Assembly: GCA_035263105.1 (NCBI GenBank)
Contig: DATFRO010000064.1
Span: 49,934 to 113,933 of the forward strand
Reading direction: 5' to 3'
Length of the DNA stretch: 64,000 nucleotides
Source of the DNA: DATBVX01 sp035263105
GTDB lineage: Bacteria > Pseudomonadota > Gammaproteobacteria > Steroidobacterales > Steroidobacteraceae
A program made the translations under genes and the position numbers. Shown here piece by piece: positions 50,196 to 58,601 of this stretch (positions within the stretch are counted from its first letter, which is position 1; each line of letters starts with the position of its first letter). The notes beneath the pieces were generated by a model. The model was not told the DNA's origin. It saw only the letters and a program-made list of their open reading frames with translations, and searched no databases.

Positions 50196-51203
50196 CTATT
50201 GTTCGAGGTGCGCCATCACCGCCTGGCAAAGCTCGCGCGTTCCCTGCCCCGTCGCGCCCGAGATGCGGTGCACGGGGCCCTTCCAGCGCAGCCGGCGCAC
50301 GATTTCATCGCCGCGCTGCTGCGCGCCCTCGGGATCGAGCAGATCGATCTTGTTGAGGATCAGCCAGCGATCCTTCTTCGCGAGCTCCGGGCTGAACTTC
50401 TTGAGCTCGGCGACGATCGCGCGTGCGTCCTTCACCGGATCCGCGTTCGGGTCGAGCGGCGCGATATCGACCAGGTGCAGCAGCAGGCGCGTGCGCTGCA
50501 GGTGCTTTAGAAAGCGAATTCCGAGGCCAGCCCCTTCGGCAGCGCCCTCGATCAGGCCGGGAATGTCCGCCATGACGAAGCTGCGATGCTCGCCCACCGA
50601 CACAACGCCGAGATTCGGATGCAGCGTCGTGAACGGGTAGTCCGCGACCTTGGGTTTCGCGGCCGACACTGCGCGAATCAGCGTCGACTTTCCCGCGTTG
50701 GGAAGCCCCAGCAGCCCCACGTCCGCGATGAGCTTGAGCTCGAGCTGTAACGTGCGTTTCTCGCCGGGGATGCCGGAGCCGTGCTGGCGCGGCGAGCGAT
50801 TGGTACTGCTCTTGAACCGCTGGTTGCCCCAGCCGCCCCTGCCGCCCTGCGCGACCAGCACGCTGTCGCCGGACCGGGTGAGGTCGCCGATCACTTCCTG
50901 GGTGTCGAGGTCCTGCACCACCGTGCCGACGGGCACCGGGATCGCGAGGTCGGCGCCACCGCGGCCCGTGCAGTCGCGGCTGCTGCCCGCTTCGCCGTGC
51001 GCGGCGCGATAGGTGCGCAGGATGCGAAAGTCCGCGAGCGTGTTGATGCCCGCCTCGGCTCGCAGGTAGACACTGCCCCCGTCGCCGCCGTCGCCCCCGT
51101 CCGGACCGCCGAACGGCACGAACTTCTCACGACGAAAGCTCACGCAGCCGCGCCCGCCGTTGCCGGCCTGAACTTTGACGGTGGCTTCGTCGACGAATTT
51201 CAT
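50196..51203 (-). CDS. obgE: Obg-family GTPase
   Basis: 335 aa. Obg fold (MKFVDEATVKVQAGNGGRGCVSFRREKF, GGPDGGDGGDGGSVYLRA) and a GTPase domain with GLPNAGKST (about 165-173), DIPGLIEGA and NKIDLL. Associates with the 50S subunit. rplU-rpmA-obgE is the standard arrangement. A heptanucleotide-type repeat lies just upstream of the ATG. Confidence 0.97.
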   Translation of the reverse strand: MKFVDEATVKVQAGNGGRGCVSFRREKFVPFGGPDGGDGGDGGSVYLRAEAGINTLADFRILRTYRAAHGEAGSSRDCTGRGGADLAIPVPVGTVVQDLDTQEVIGDLTRSGDSVLVAQGGRGGWGNQRFKSSTNRSPRQHGSGIPGEKRTLQLELKLIADVGLLGLPNAGKSTLIRAVSAAKPKVADYPFTTLHPNLGVVSVGEHRSFVMADIPGLIEGAAEGAGLGIRFLKHLQRTRLLLHLVDIAPLDPNADPVKDARAIVAELKKFSPELAKKDRWLILNKIDLLDPEGAQQRGDEIVRRLRWKGPVHRISGATGQGTRELCQAVMAHLEQ

Positions 51204-51209
51204 GAGAGG

Positions 51210-51240
51210 GGCCTCGGGCCTCAGGCTCCGGGCCTCAGGC
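51210..51240 (-). repeat. Heptanucleotide-type repeat in the obgE leader
   Basis: Imperfect repeats of GCCTC-GGG / GCCTC-AGG, starting about 7 nt upstream of the obgE ATG. On the mRNA strand they read GAGGCCC and GAGCCTG units. Confidence 0.65.
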
Positions 51241-51310
51241 AGAGAGCAAGAAGGTAAAACAAAAACCCCGGCCGCAGCCGGGGTCTGAACACAACGATTC
51301 CTGGTGCGCG

Positions 51311-51568
51311 TTACTCGGTGACGACATCCACGAAGGTGTCGCCCGTCTTGCCGCGCTTCTTGAACGCCACGCGACCGTTCGCCTTGGCGAACAGCGTGTG
51401 GTCCGTCCCCATGCCGACATTCACGCCCGCGTGCCAGGTGGTGCCACGCTGGCGCACCAGGATGTTGCCGGCGAGCACTTTCTCGCCGCCGAACTTCTTC
51501 ACGCCGAGGCGCTTGCTCTGTGAGTCGCGGCCGTTACGGGTACTGCCGCCTGCTTTCTTGTGTGCCAT
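51311..51568 (-). CDS. rpmA: Ribosomal protein L27
   Basis: 85 aa. MAHKKAGGSTRNGRDSQSKRLGVKKFGGEKV is the invariant N-terminus and fixes the ATG at 51568. Between rplU and obgE. Confidence 0.98.
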   Translation of the reverse strand: MAHKKAGGSTRNGRDSQSKRLGVKKFGGEKVLAGNILVRQRGTTWHAGVNVGMGTDHTLFAKANGRVAFKKRGKTGDTFVDVVTE

Positions 51569-51577
51569 GAGAAACCT

Positions 51578-51596
51578 GCCTGAAGCCTGAGGCCTA
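51578..51596 (-). repeat. Heptanucleotide repeat in the rpmA leader
   Basis: GCCTGAA (51578-51584), GCCTGAG (51585-51591), GCCTA, starting 10 nt upstream of the rpmA ATG and overlapping the rplU stop. Same family as the repeats before ileS and obgE. Confidence 0.55.
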
Positions 51597-51911
51597 TCCA
51601 ACGATTCCAGTGACTTTGATTTCCGTGTACGGCTGACGGTGCGTCTTCTCGCGCTTGTAGTGCTTGCGGCGGCGGAATTTCACGATCCGCACCTTGTCGC
51701 CCTTGCCATGGGACTGGATGGTCGCGGTCACCTTGCCGCCGTCGAGGAAGGGCTTCCCGACCTTGATGTTGGTGCCCTCGCCCACGAGCAGCACCTGGTC
51801 GAACTCCACTTTGGCTCCTTCGGAGCCGGGCAACTTCTCGATGCGCAGGACACTGCCTTCCTGCACCCGGTACTGCTTGCCGCCGGTCGCAATCACCGCA
51901 AACATTTTCAT
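51594..51911 (-). CDS. rplU: Ribosomal protein L21
   Basis: 105 aa. MFAVIATGGKQYRVQEGSVLRIEKL and the C-terminal FRRRKHYKREKTHRQPYTEIKVTGI are characteristic. The ATG at 51911 is preceded by a GGAG. Promoter and leader hairpin lie upstream. Confidence 0.98.
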   Translation of the reverse strand: MKMFAVIATGGKQYRVQEGSVLRIEKLPGSEGAKVEFDQVLLVGEGTNIKVGKPFLDGGKVTATIQSHGKGDKVRIVKFRRRKHYKREKTHRQPYTEIKVTGIVG

Positions 51912-51960
51912 TCTCCGCAGAGCACCCGGTGAGGTCCGGGCTGGTCAAAAAAGGCTGCGA

Positions 51961-51989
51961 ATTCTAATGGTTGGACGCTGGCGGGTCAA
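51961..51989 (-). promoter_or_regulatory. Promoter of rplU-rpmA-obgE
   Basis: On the minus strand, TTGACC (51989-51984), a 17-nt spacer, TAGAAT (51966-51961). Transcription would start near 51954, giving a leader of about 43 nt that holds a CCCGG/CCGGG hairpin (about 51925-51940), which might be a ribosomal-protein control site. Confidence 0.65.
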
Positions 51990-52034
51990 ACGCTTTGCCG
52001 TTACCATGCCACGTCCCGCAGGTCCCGTAACTCA

Positions 52035-53003
52035 ATGAAAATAGAAGACATACGCGCGCTGGTGAGCGATGACCTCAAGGCCGTGGACCACCGCATCCGC
52101 GAGCGTCTGCACAGCGAGGTCGCGCTCGTCGACCAGGTGTCGACCTACATCATCGCCGGCGGCGGCAAGCGGCTGCGTCCACTGCTCGTGCTGCTCGCCG
52201 CCCGTGCGGCGGGCTATCGCGGACGCCAGCACATCGACGCGGCAGCGCTGATCGAATTCATTCATACCGCGACGCTCCTGCACGACGACGTGGTGGACGG
52301 CTCCTCCATGCGCCGCGGCCAGGACACCGCGAACGAGATCTGGGGCAACGAAACCAGCGTGCTGGTCGGCGATTTCCTGTACTCGCGCGCCTTCCAGATG
52401 ATGTCCGAGATGGGCTCGCTCGCGATCATGCAGATCATGGCCGATGCCACCAACACCATTGCCGAGGGCGAGGTGCTGCAGCTCCTCAACGCGCACGACC
52501 CCGAGACGACCGAGCAGCGCTACCTCAACGTGATCTATCGCAAGACGGCGAAACTGTTCGAGGCGGGCGCCGAGATCGCGGCCGTGCTCGCGGAGTCGGG
52601 TGCGGTCGTGCGTGCCGCGCTGGCCGAGTATGGCCGGCGGGTCGGCACCGCCTTCCAGCTCATCGACGATGTACTCGACTACCGGGGCAGCGCCGAGGAG
52701 CGCGGCAAGAACCTCGGCGAGGATCTCGCCGAAGGCAAGCCGACGTTGCCCCTGATTCATGCGCTGCGAAACGGCAACGCCGAGCAGCGTGCGCTGATCC
52801 GACTCGCGATCGAGCAAGGCGGCCTCGCCGAGCTCGCGCACATCAACGAGGCGATCGAGGCCACCGGCGGACTCGAGTACACGGCGCGCCTCGCGCGCTC
52901 CGAAGTGGAAGCGGCGCTCAATGCGCTCGCGAAAGTTCCGGATTCGCAGTTTGCGCAGGCGCTGCGCTCGCTAGCCGCGTTTGCCGTCGAACGCAGTTAC
53001 TGA
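52035..53003 (+). CDS. ispB: Octaprenyl/polyprenyl diphosphate synthase
   Basis: 322 aa trans-prenyltransferase. First Asp-rich motif DDVVD (84-88), GGGKRLRPLL, GDFLYSRAF, and second motif DDVLDY (about 211). It makes the quinone side chain. Divergent from rplU, as in E. coli. Confidence 0.96.
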   Translation: MKIEDIRALVSDDLKAVDHRIRERLHSEVALVDQVSTYIIAGGGKRLRPLLVLLAARAAGYRGRQHIDAAALIEFIHTATLLHDDVVDGSSMRRGQDTANEIWGNETSVLVGDFLYSRAFQMMSEMGSLAIMQIMADATNTIAEGEVLQLLNAHDPETTEQRYLNVIYRKTAKLFEAGAEIAAVLAESGAVVRAALAEYGRRVGTAFQLIDDVLDYRGSAEERGKNLGEDLAEGKPTLPLIHALRNGNAEQRALIRLAIEQGGLAELAHINEAIEATGGLEYTARLARSEVEAALNALAKVPDSQFAQALRSLAAFAVERSY

Positions 53004-53058
53004 TCTGCCCGGTCCGCGGCGCCGCCTCGATCCTTGACAGTTGCTGACACTTCCTCAC

Positions 53059-53077
53059 GGAACCGCCCGACGGTTCC
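53059..53077. promoter_or_regulatory. 7-5-7 inverted repeat upstream of the LTxxQ gene
   Basis: GGAACCG (53059-53065), CCCGA, CGGTTCC (53071-53077). It lies 44 bp before the ATG; it could be an operator or a GGAAC-type envelope-stress -35 context, but no matching -10 is evident. TTGACA at 53035-53040 is an additional -35-like hexamer. Confidence 0.35.
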
Positions 53078-53120
53078 TCCAGTCTCCTGTCATGCCATTT
53101 TTTCATACCAGGAGTACCGA

Positions 53121-53555
53121 ATGAGACTCACGACCCTCGCCGTCGCTGCCAGCGTGCTGGCGGCCGGCGTCGCCCTCGCTGACCCGCCGGAGGGTGCGCC
53201 GCAGGGCCACCATGCGATGCAAGGCCAGCACCAGGCGCCGATCGATCGGCTCACCACCGAGCTCAACCTCACGCCCGATCAGAAGGAAAAGGTCCAGAAG
53301 GTCCTCGACGACCAGCGTACCAAGATGCAGTCCATGCGCGAGCAGGCACAGTCCTCCGGGCAGCGTCCGTCACGCGATGAGATGCGCAAGCAGCGTGATG
53401 CGATGGACCAGGAGGTGCAGGCCCAGCTCAAGCCGATCCTCACAGATGAGCAGATGCAGAAGTACCAGCAGATGCAGCAACAGCGGCGCTCGCACGCCCA
53501 GGGCTACCACCAGGGCGGCCATCCCGAGGGCTCGACGCCACCCCCGACCCAGTAG
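53121..53555 (+). CDS. Spy/CpxP-like LTxxQ periplasmic protein
   Basis: 144 aa. Signal peptide (cleavage after VALA), then two LTxxQ motifs (LTPDQKEKVQ and LTDEQMQKYQ) in a helical, Gln/Met/His-rich protein, as in the envelope-stress chaperones Spy and CpxP. CAGGAG precedes the ATG at 53121. Probably holds misfolded periplasmic proteins or senses metal; no cognate two-component genes are adjacent. Confidence 0.82.
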   Translation: MRLTTLAVAASVLAAGVALADPPEGAPQGHHAMQGQHQAPIDRLTTELNLTPDQKEKVQKVLDDQRTKMQSMREQAQSSGQRPSRDEMRKQRDAMDQEVQAQLKPILTDEQMQKYQQMQQQRRSHAQGYHQGGHPEGSTPPPTQ

Positions 53556-53718
53556 CCTCGCGACCGCTCCGGCGAGGCGGAGATCCCGATGCGCTCGGCG
53601 TGGCTCGATCCGGAACGACGGCCGCGCACACCAGATCGATCGAGCTCCGCCGCGCCGTCCAACCAGTGAACTAACGCGACCGCGGCTGGGTCACTGAGTA
53701 GAGAGTGGGGAGCGGGCG

Positions 53719-54363
53719 ATGGAGGCTCGGAGCCGTTCAGTTGCGGTCGTCGAGGTGGCAGCGCTCACGGGGCTGCTGCTTTCCTATATCTGGGGCTGGC
53801 AAGGTGCCTTCCGCGGCAGCGGCCTGCTCATCGTGGTCTTGTACTTTGGAATCGGCATTGCCAGTCACCTGCGACGCGGTGAGTCCGCCCGGCAGATCGG
53901 GTTCAGGTTGGATAACTGGTCGACCGCTTTCCGCGGGGCGTTCATCGCCGTCGGCATCGCCGCCTGCTTCTTCCTGGTCCTCGGCGCCGTTTTGGACACC
54001 TGGCATTTCCCGTCGGTGCGCCAGGTGATGACCGCGGCGCCGTGGATGGTCGCGTGGGGCACGGCGCAGCAGTACGGCCTGCTGTGTTTTTTCTACCAGC
54101 GCCTGCTCGAAATCCTGCAGGGCCCGCGCGCCGCAACGCTGGGCGCCGCGACACTATTCGCCGTCTTCCACGTGCCGAACCCGCTGTTGCTGAGCGTGAC
54201 CCTGGCGGCCGGCATCGTTTCCTGCACCTTGTATCGGCGCGCGCCCAATGTGCTCGCGCTCGGCCTCGCGCATGCGGCGATCTCGTTCGTGATCGCGTGC
54301 GCGCTGCCCTTTGACGTCACTCATCGCATGCATGTCGGACCCGGTTACTTTGCGATCTCCTGA
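53719..54363 (+). CDS. CPBP-like (CAAX protease family) membrane protein
   Basis: 214 aa with about 6 hydrophobic segments. FAVFHVPNPLLL matches the conserved His/Asn block of the CPBP family, and WGTAQQYGLLCFFYQRLLEI aligns with the first motif, where the usual EExxxR is QQxxxxxxxxR. Because the catalytic Glu pair is missing, proteolysis is doubtful. It overlaps the following gene by 32 bp. Confidence 0.65.
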   Translation: MEARSRSVAVVEVAALTGLLLSYIWGWQGAFRGSGLLIVVLYFGIGIASHLRRGESARQIGFRLDNWSTAFRGAFIAVGIAACFFLVLGAVLDTWHFPSVRQVMTAAPWMVAWGTAQQYGLLCFFYQRLLEILQGPRAATLGAATLFAVFHVPNPLLLSVTLAAGIVSCTLYRRAPNVLALGLAHAAISFVIACALPFDVTHRMHVGPGYFAIS

Positions 54364-55777
54364 GCGACAGCGCCGTCCCTGGCGCGTGCTAGCGGCTTGC
54401 CTGCTCGCGGCAGGTCTCACGCCGCGTGCTCATGCCGATGGCGAGCTCGCGCAGTACCTCGCGAAACCGGATGCCAGCTACTCGTGGCACGAGATCGGCT
54501 CGGGTCGGCTCGGTGGCGCCGACTACGTGCAGGCGATCCTCACGTCCCAGACGTGGCGCGACATCCCCTGGAAGCATCAGCTCATCGTGTTCCGGCCGGC
54601 GAAGGTCGATGCGTCACGGCAGGCATTGCTCTTCATCGACGGCGGACGCTGGAAGCCGGAGTACGAGAGTCTCCAGCAGGCCGATCTGCCGCGCGAAGCG
54701 CAGATCTTCACGCGCCTCGCCGACTCGATCCATGCGCCCGTCGCCGTGGTGCGAGAGGTGCCGTTTCAGCCGCTGTTCGAGCGCCGCGAAGATGCGTTGA
54801 TCGCCTACACCTTCGACTCGTATCTCAAGACCGGCGAGCCCGACTGGCCGTTGCTCCTGCCGATGGTGAAGAGCGCGGCGCGCGCCATGGACGCCGTGCA
54901 GGAAATCGCGCGCGAGCGCTGGCAGATCCCCATCGAGCGCTTCACGATCAGCGGTGCTTCCAAGCGCGGCTGGACCTCGTGGCTCACGGCGGCCTGCGAT
55001 CCGCGCGTGGCGAGCGTCGCGCCGATGGTCATCGACATGCTCAACATGCCCGAGCAGATCAAGCTGCAGCGCGCTACGTTCGGCGAGCTGTCCGAGCAGA
55101 TCCGCGACTACTCGGACATCAACCTGCCCGGGCGCATCGATTCGGATCTCGGCCGCAATCTGCTCGCGATGGTCGATCCTTACAGCTATCGGGCGAGCCT
55201 CGCGCAGCCGAAGCTGATCCTGCTCGGCACCAACGACCGCTACTGGCCGCTCGATGCGCTCAAGGTGTACTGGAACGACCTGAGCGAACCGAAGCGCGTG
55301 CTCTACATGCCGAACCAGGGACACGGGCTGCGCGACGTGGACCGCCTGATCGGCAGCCTGAGCGCGCTGTTCCGTTATTCGGCGCGTGGTGAAGCGCTGC
55401 CCGAGCTCTCGTGGTCGTGGCAGACGCCGGACGCGAAATCCCTGCAGCTGAGCGTGCAGGCGGATCGCAAACCGCGCGAGCTCATCGCCTGGACGGCGAG
55501 CAGCGCGACGCGGGATTTCCGCACGGCCCGCTGGTCGCAGGGACGCTGCAAGCGCTCGGCGAACGGCTACACGTGCAACGCCGCGCTGAGTCACGACCGC
55601 TACAGCGCGCTCTATTCCGAGGCGACCTTCAAGGACCGCGACGCTCCCGCGTTCTCAATTTCCACCGCCATCTGCATTGCCGGCGGTCCCGAAGTCGCGC
55701 CAGCAAACTGCCTCTCCTTCGAAACTCCACAGCGCTCCGCGAGTGGAATAAATCCAACAAACATCGCAGCGCGATAA
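54332..55777 (+). CDS. PhoPQ-activated pathogenicity-related-like hydrolase (PqaA family)
   Basis: 481 aa, signal peptide (cleavage after HA in PRAHA). Alpha/beta hydrolase-type sequence of PF10142: ISGASKRGWTSWLTAA (nucleophile Ser about 209), VIDMLNMPEQIKLQ, ILLGTNDRYWPLDALKVYW (acid), NQGHGLRD (His). Salmonella PqaA is induced by PhoPQ; here regulation is unknown. The ATG at 54332 lies within the previous gene's 3' end, so the two are probably coupled; a TTG at 54311 is less likely. Confidence 0.88.
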   Translation: MSDPVTLRSPERQRRPWRVLAACLLAAGLTPRAHADGELAQYLAKPDASYSWHEIGSGRLGGADYVQAILTSQTWRDIPWKHQLIVFRPAKVDASRQALLFIDGGRWKPEYESLQQADLPREAQIFTRLADSIHAPVAVVREVPFQPLFERREDALIAYTFDSYLKTGEPDWPLLLPMVKSAARAMDAVQEIARERWQIPIERFTISGASKRGWTSWLTAACDPRVASVAPMVIDMLNMPEQIKLQRATFGELSEQIRDYSDINLPGRIDSDLGRNLLAMVDPYSYRASLAQPKLILLGTNDRYWPLDALKVYWNDLSEPKRVLYMPNQGHGLRDVDRLIGSLSALFRYSARGEALPELSWSWQTPDAKSLQLSVQADRKPRELIAWTASSATRDFRTARWSQGRCKRSANGYTCNAALSHDRYSALYSEATFKDRDAPAFSISTAICIAGGPEVAPANCLSFETPQRSASGINPTNIAAR

Positions 55778-56155
55778 CGCGCGTCGTCTCCAACCGGAGA
55801 CGCGATTATGTTCACCGTCGGCGCATTGCGACCGGTTACTAGACGTGGTTCACAGTTGCACCCCCCGTGTATGCGTACCTTGTCGCGCGAATCGCAGGGG
55901 GAAACGGTAAGTCCGTCACACTTGATGAGCATGTGTGCATCATCGGCGACAGGGCAGCGCGATGTCGGGGTGAAGAGACAGCGGGTGTTCACCGCCGCGG
56001 TTTTTCTCCACCTCACTGATGCGATCTGCGAGCCACGGGGAAATCGATCGCGGCTCTAGCCGCGCAGTCCGCGCCCGTGGCGTCCGCCGACCAGTGACGC
56101 CGAATCGACCCTCCGCGAGATCGACAGCTGTTCAGCATTGGGAGGTTGCCAACCA
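55778..56155. other. 378-bp non-coding gap before the TPR/ExbB cluster
   Basis: No convincing gene: frames on both strands here lack homology, a Shine-Dalgarno, or typical composition. It contains a 7-bp GTCTCC/GGAGAC-type stem (55785-55802) without a T-run, and near 55980-56000 a short GC stem before TTTTT. Presumably it holds the promoter of the cluster that starts at 56156, but no -35/-10 pair stands out. Confidence 0.5.
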
Positions 56156-56689
56156 ATGTCACACGCGATCCGGAGTTTGGTGCTCGGCTTTCTGATCTGC
56201 ATCGGCGTGAGCCCGGGCTGGGCCGGCGACAACTATCGCGAGCAGATGAAAGGCCTCGACGAGCAGGTGCAGGAGGTCAAGACCGATGTGCTCAGCATCG
56301 CTGCTGAGCTCAACCAGCTGGAGGAGAAGCTCCTCTACCCGTCCGACACGCATCTCGCCGTGTTCGTGGCGCTGGCGCCGGGCGAGTCATTCCGGCTCGA
56401 CGCCGTGCAGGTGCAGATCGACGGGCAGCTCGCCGCGCACTACATCTACAGCTTCAAGGAACTCGAAGCCCTGCAGAAGGGCGGCGTGCAGCGCATCTAC
56501 ACCGGGAACGTCGCGACCGGACAGCACGAGATCCAGGTTTCCTTGAACGGCAAGCTCGCGAGCGGGCAGGACTACGAACACACCGAGCGCTTCCCGTTCG
56601 ACAAGAGCGTCGGGCCCAAGCTCATCGGCGTGACGCTGGCCGGCCCGAACTCGGGCAAGCCCGCGATCGACGTCGGAGACTGGCACTAG
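56156..56689 (+). CDS. Periplasmic coiled-coil protein, first gene of the TPR/ExbB cluster
   Basis: 177 aa. Signal peptide (MSHAIRSLVLGFLICIGVSPGWA), a heptad-type coiled coil (YREQMKGLDEQVQEVKTDVLSIAAELNQLEEKL), then a beta-type domain (HLAVFVALAPGESFRLDAVQVQIDGQLAAHYIYSF). GGGAGG precedes the ATG. Family unknown to me, but its place at the head of the cluster suggests a periplasmic structural or adapter role. Confidence 0.75.
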   Translation: MSHAIRSLVLGFLICIGVSPGWAGDNYREQMKGLDEQVQEVKTDVLSIAAELNQLEEKLLYPSDTHLAVFVALAPGESFRLDAVQVQIDGQLAAHYIYSFKELEALQKGGVQRIYTGNVATGQHEIQVSLNGKLASGQDYEHTERFPFDKSVGPKLIGVTLAGPNSGKPAIDVGDWH

Positions 56690-56705
56690 CCAGAGGCTGG
56701 CGCCC

Positions 56706-58601
56706 GTGAATCGCCTGCGGCACGCGATTCCAAACCTTCTGCTGGTGGCACTCATCGCCGGCGGCGCGTCAGCGGCTGCCGCGCCGCCCGCACGGAGCCT
56801 GAAGGACCTCTACTTCGGTGAGGCGCTGTACCAGGCCTACCAGGGGGATTTCTTCGCAGCGCTCGAGCGGCTCGATGCAGAACTCGCGCAACATCGCCGC
56901 GTCGACGAACCGGAGCGCGACTCGCTCCAGTACCACATCGGCCAGGCCGAGTTTTCGGTCGGCGATTTCGAGCTCAACTACCGCATGCACCTGCGCGCCG
57001 GCCGCGCCATCCGCGCAGTGCTCGAAGGCAACGTGGACGAGAGCGTGCGCAACGAGGCCGCGTTCCGCCTGGCGCGCATCCACTTCCAGAAGGGTCAGCC
57101 CGACGACGCGCTCGAGGCGCTCGAGCGCATCCACGGCAAGATTCCGGAAGGGATCCGCAATGACAGCGAATTCCTGCGCGCCAACGTCTACCTGGCGCTG
57201 GGACGGCCTGCGGATGCGGTTGAGGTTCTCAAGCGCTTGCAAGGCTCCGGCGCTTTGGGTGGATTCTCCGCCTACAACCTCGCGATCGCGTTGCTGCAGT
57301 CCGGACATGCGGCGGAAGCGCTGCAGCAGCTCGACAAAGCCGGACAGCTGAAGGGCGACGACCCGGCGGTCGCCGCGATCGAAGACAAGTCCAACATGGT
57401 GCTCGGTCGCCTGATGCTCGAGTCGGCGAATTTCGAGCGTGCGCAGCATTCGTTCGATCGCGTGCACCTCGAAGGCCCCTACTCCAACCAGGCACTGCTC
57501 AGTGCCGGCTGGGCCTACGCCTCGGCCGAGAATTACGAACGCGCCCTCGTGCCCTGGAACATCCTGATCCAGCGCGATGTGACCGACAGCGCCGTGCAGG
57601 AAGCGAAGCTCGCGCTGCCTTACGCGTACGGCAAGTTGAACGTGTATGGGCGCGCGGCAGTGCTCTACGACAACGCGCTCGTCTCCTTCGGCGCGGAGCT
57701 GCAGAAGGTCGACGCCTCGATCCGCAGCATTCGCGAAGGCAGGTTCCTCAAGGCGCTGGTGCGCGAAGAGATCAAGCAGGACAAGGAATGGGTCGTGCGC
57801 CTGCGCGCCCTGCCGGATACGCCCGAGACCTTCTACCTCACGGACCTGATGGCCTCGCACGATTTCCAGACGGCACTGCAGAACTACCTCGACATGGAGG
57901 AGCTGCACAAGAAACTCCTCGCCTGGCAGGCGAGCTTCGACGCCTTCGACGACATCATTCGCCTGCGCCGCGCGAACTACGAGCCGTTGCTGCCGACGAT
58001 CGATTCCGAGTTCCGGGAGCTCGACTCGCAGATCCGCCTGCGCATGGAGCAGCGCGCCAACCTCGACAAGCGCCTGCAGGCGATCCTGACTGCGCCGCGA
58101 CCGGAGCTCCTGGCCACGGCCGATGAGCGCATCGCGCTGGAACGCATCCACGCGATCGAGGCGGCGCTCGCGAAAAGCACCGACCCGCGCGCGGAAGCGC
58201 TGCGGGTGCGCGTGCAGCGCCTGAAAGGCGTGCTCACGTGGACGCTGCGCACGGAGTACCCGGAACGACTGACGCAGGCGCACAAGCACCTGCTCGCGTT
58301 GAACCAGGACATCGCGGTGCTGAAGGCTCGCTATGACTCCTTCGTCAGGACCCGCCAGGCGGCGGTGCACAGTTACGTGGGCTACGACCTCCCCATCAGC
58401 CGCCTGCGCACGCGCGTGCGCGAAGCACTGACGCAGGTGGACACGCTCGTCGCACGGCAAGGCCAGCTGATCGAGACCGTGGCCATCGCCGAGCTGAAGG
58501 CGCGCGGCCAGCGGCTCGAGGTCTATCAGACCCAGGCGCGTTATGCGGTCGCGGATAGCTACGATCGCGCCACCAAGGCCGAGGCGGGAGGAGGGTTCTA
58601 G
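56706..58601 (+). CDS. TPR and coiled-coil periplasmic protein
   Basis: 631 aa. Signal peptide (MNRLRHAIPNLLLVALIAGGASAAAA), TPR-like helical repeats (about 30-300: EALYQAYQGDFFAALERLD, AAFRLARIHFQKGQPDDALEALERI, AYNLAIALLQSGHAAEALQQLDKAG) and a long helical C-terminal half likely to be coiled coil (about 400-620). The start is GTG with GAGG upstream. It ends one base before the next gene. Comparable in layout to GltC/GltE-type periplasmic TPR proteins of the Myxococcus Agl-Glt system, but homology is not proven here. Confidence 0.78.
   Translation: MNRLRHAIPNLLLVALIAGGASAAAAPPARSLKDLYFGEALYQAYQGDFFAALERLDAELAQHRRVDEPERDSLQYHIGQAEFSVGDFELNYRMHLRAGRAIRAVLEGNVDESVRNEAAFRLARIHFQKGQPDDALEALERIHGKIPEGIRNDSEFLRANVYLALGRPADAVEVLKRLQGSGALGGFSAYNLAIALLQSGHAAEALQQLDKAGQLKGDDPAVAAIEDKSNMVLGRLMLESANFERAQHSFDRVHLEGPYSNQALLSAGWAYASAENYERALVPWNILIQRDVTDSAVQEAKLALPYAYGKLNVYGRAAVLYDNALVSFGAELQKVDASIRSIREGRFLKALVREEIKQDKEWVVRLRALPDTPETFYLTDLMASHDFQTALQNYLDMEELHKKLLAWQASFDAFDDIIRLRRANYEPLLPTIDSEFRELDSQIRLRMEQRANLDKRLQAILTAPRPELLATADERIALERIHAIEAALAKSTDPRAEALRVRVQRLKGVLTWTLRTEYPERLTQAHKHLLALNQDIAVLKARYDSFVRTRQAAVHSYVGYDLPISRLRTRVREALTQVDTLVARQGQLIETVAIAELKARGQRLEVYQTQARYAVADSYDRATKAEAGGGF

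Noticed and set aside
55808..56059. 83-aa open frame in the gap before the TPR cluster
   Set aside because: No Shine-Dalgarno, no domain, mixed composition.
55778..56155. c-di-GMP (GEMM) riboswitch before the TPR cluster
   Set aside because: Searched by eye for the conserved GEMM core and tetraloop-receptor elements; not found.
56769..58460. 563-aa open frame on minus (and a similar one at 58953-60890)
   Set aside because: Antisense to the TPR genes, whose signal peptides, lipobox and repeats are convincing.
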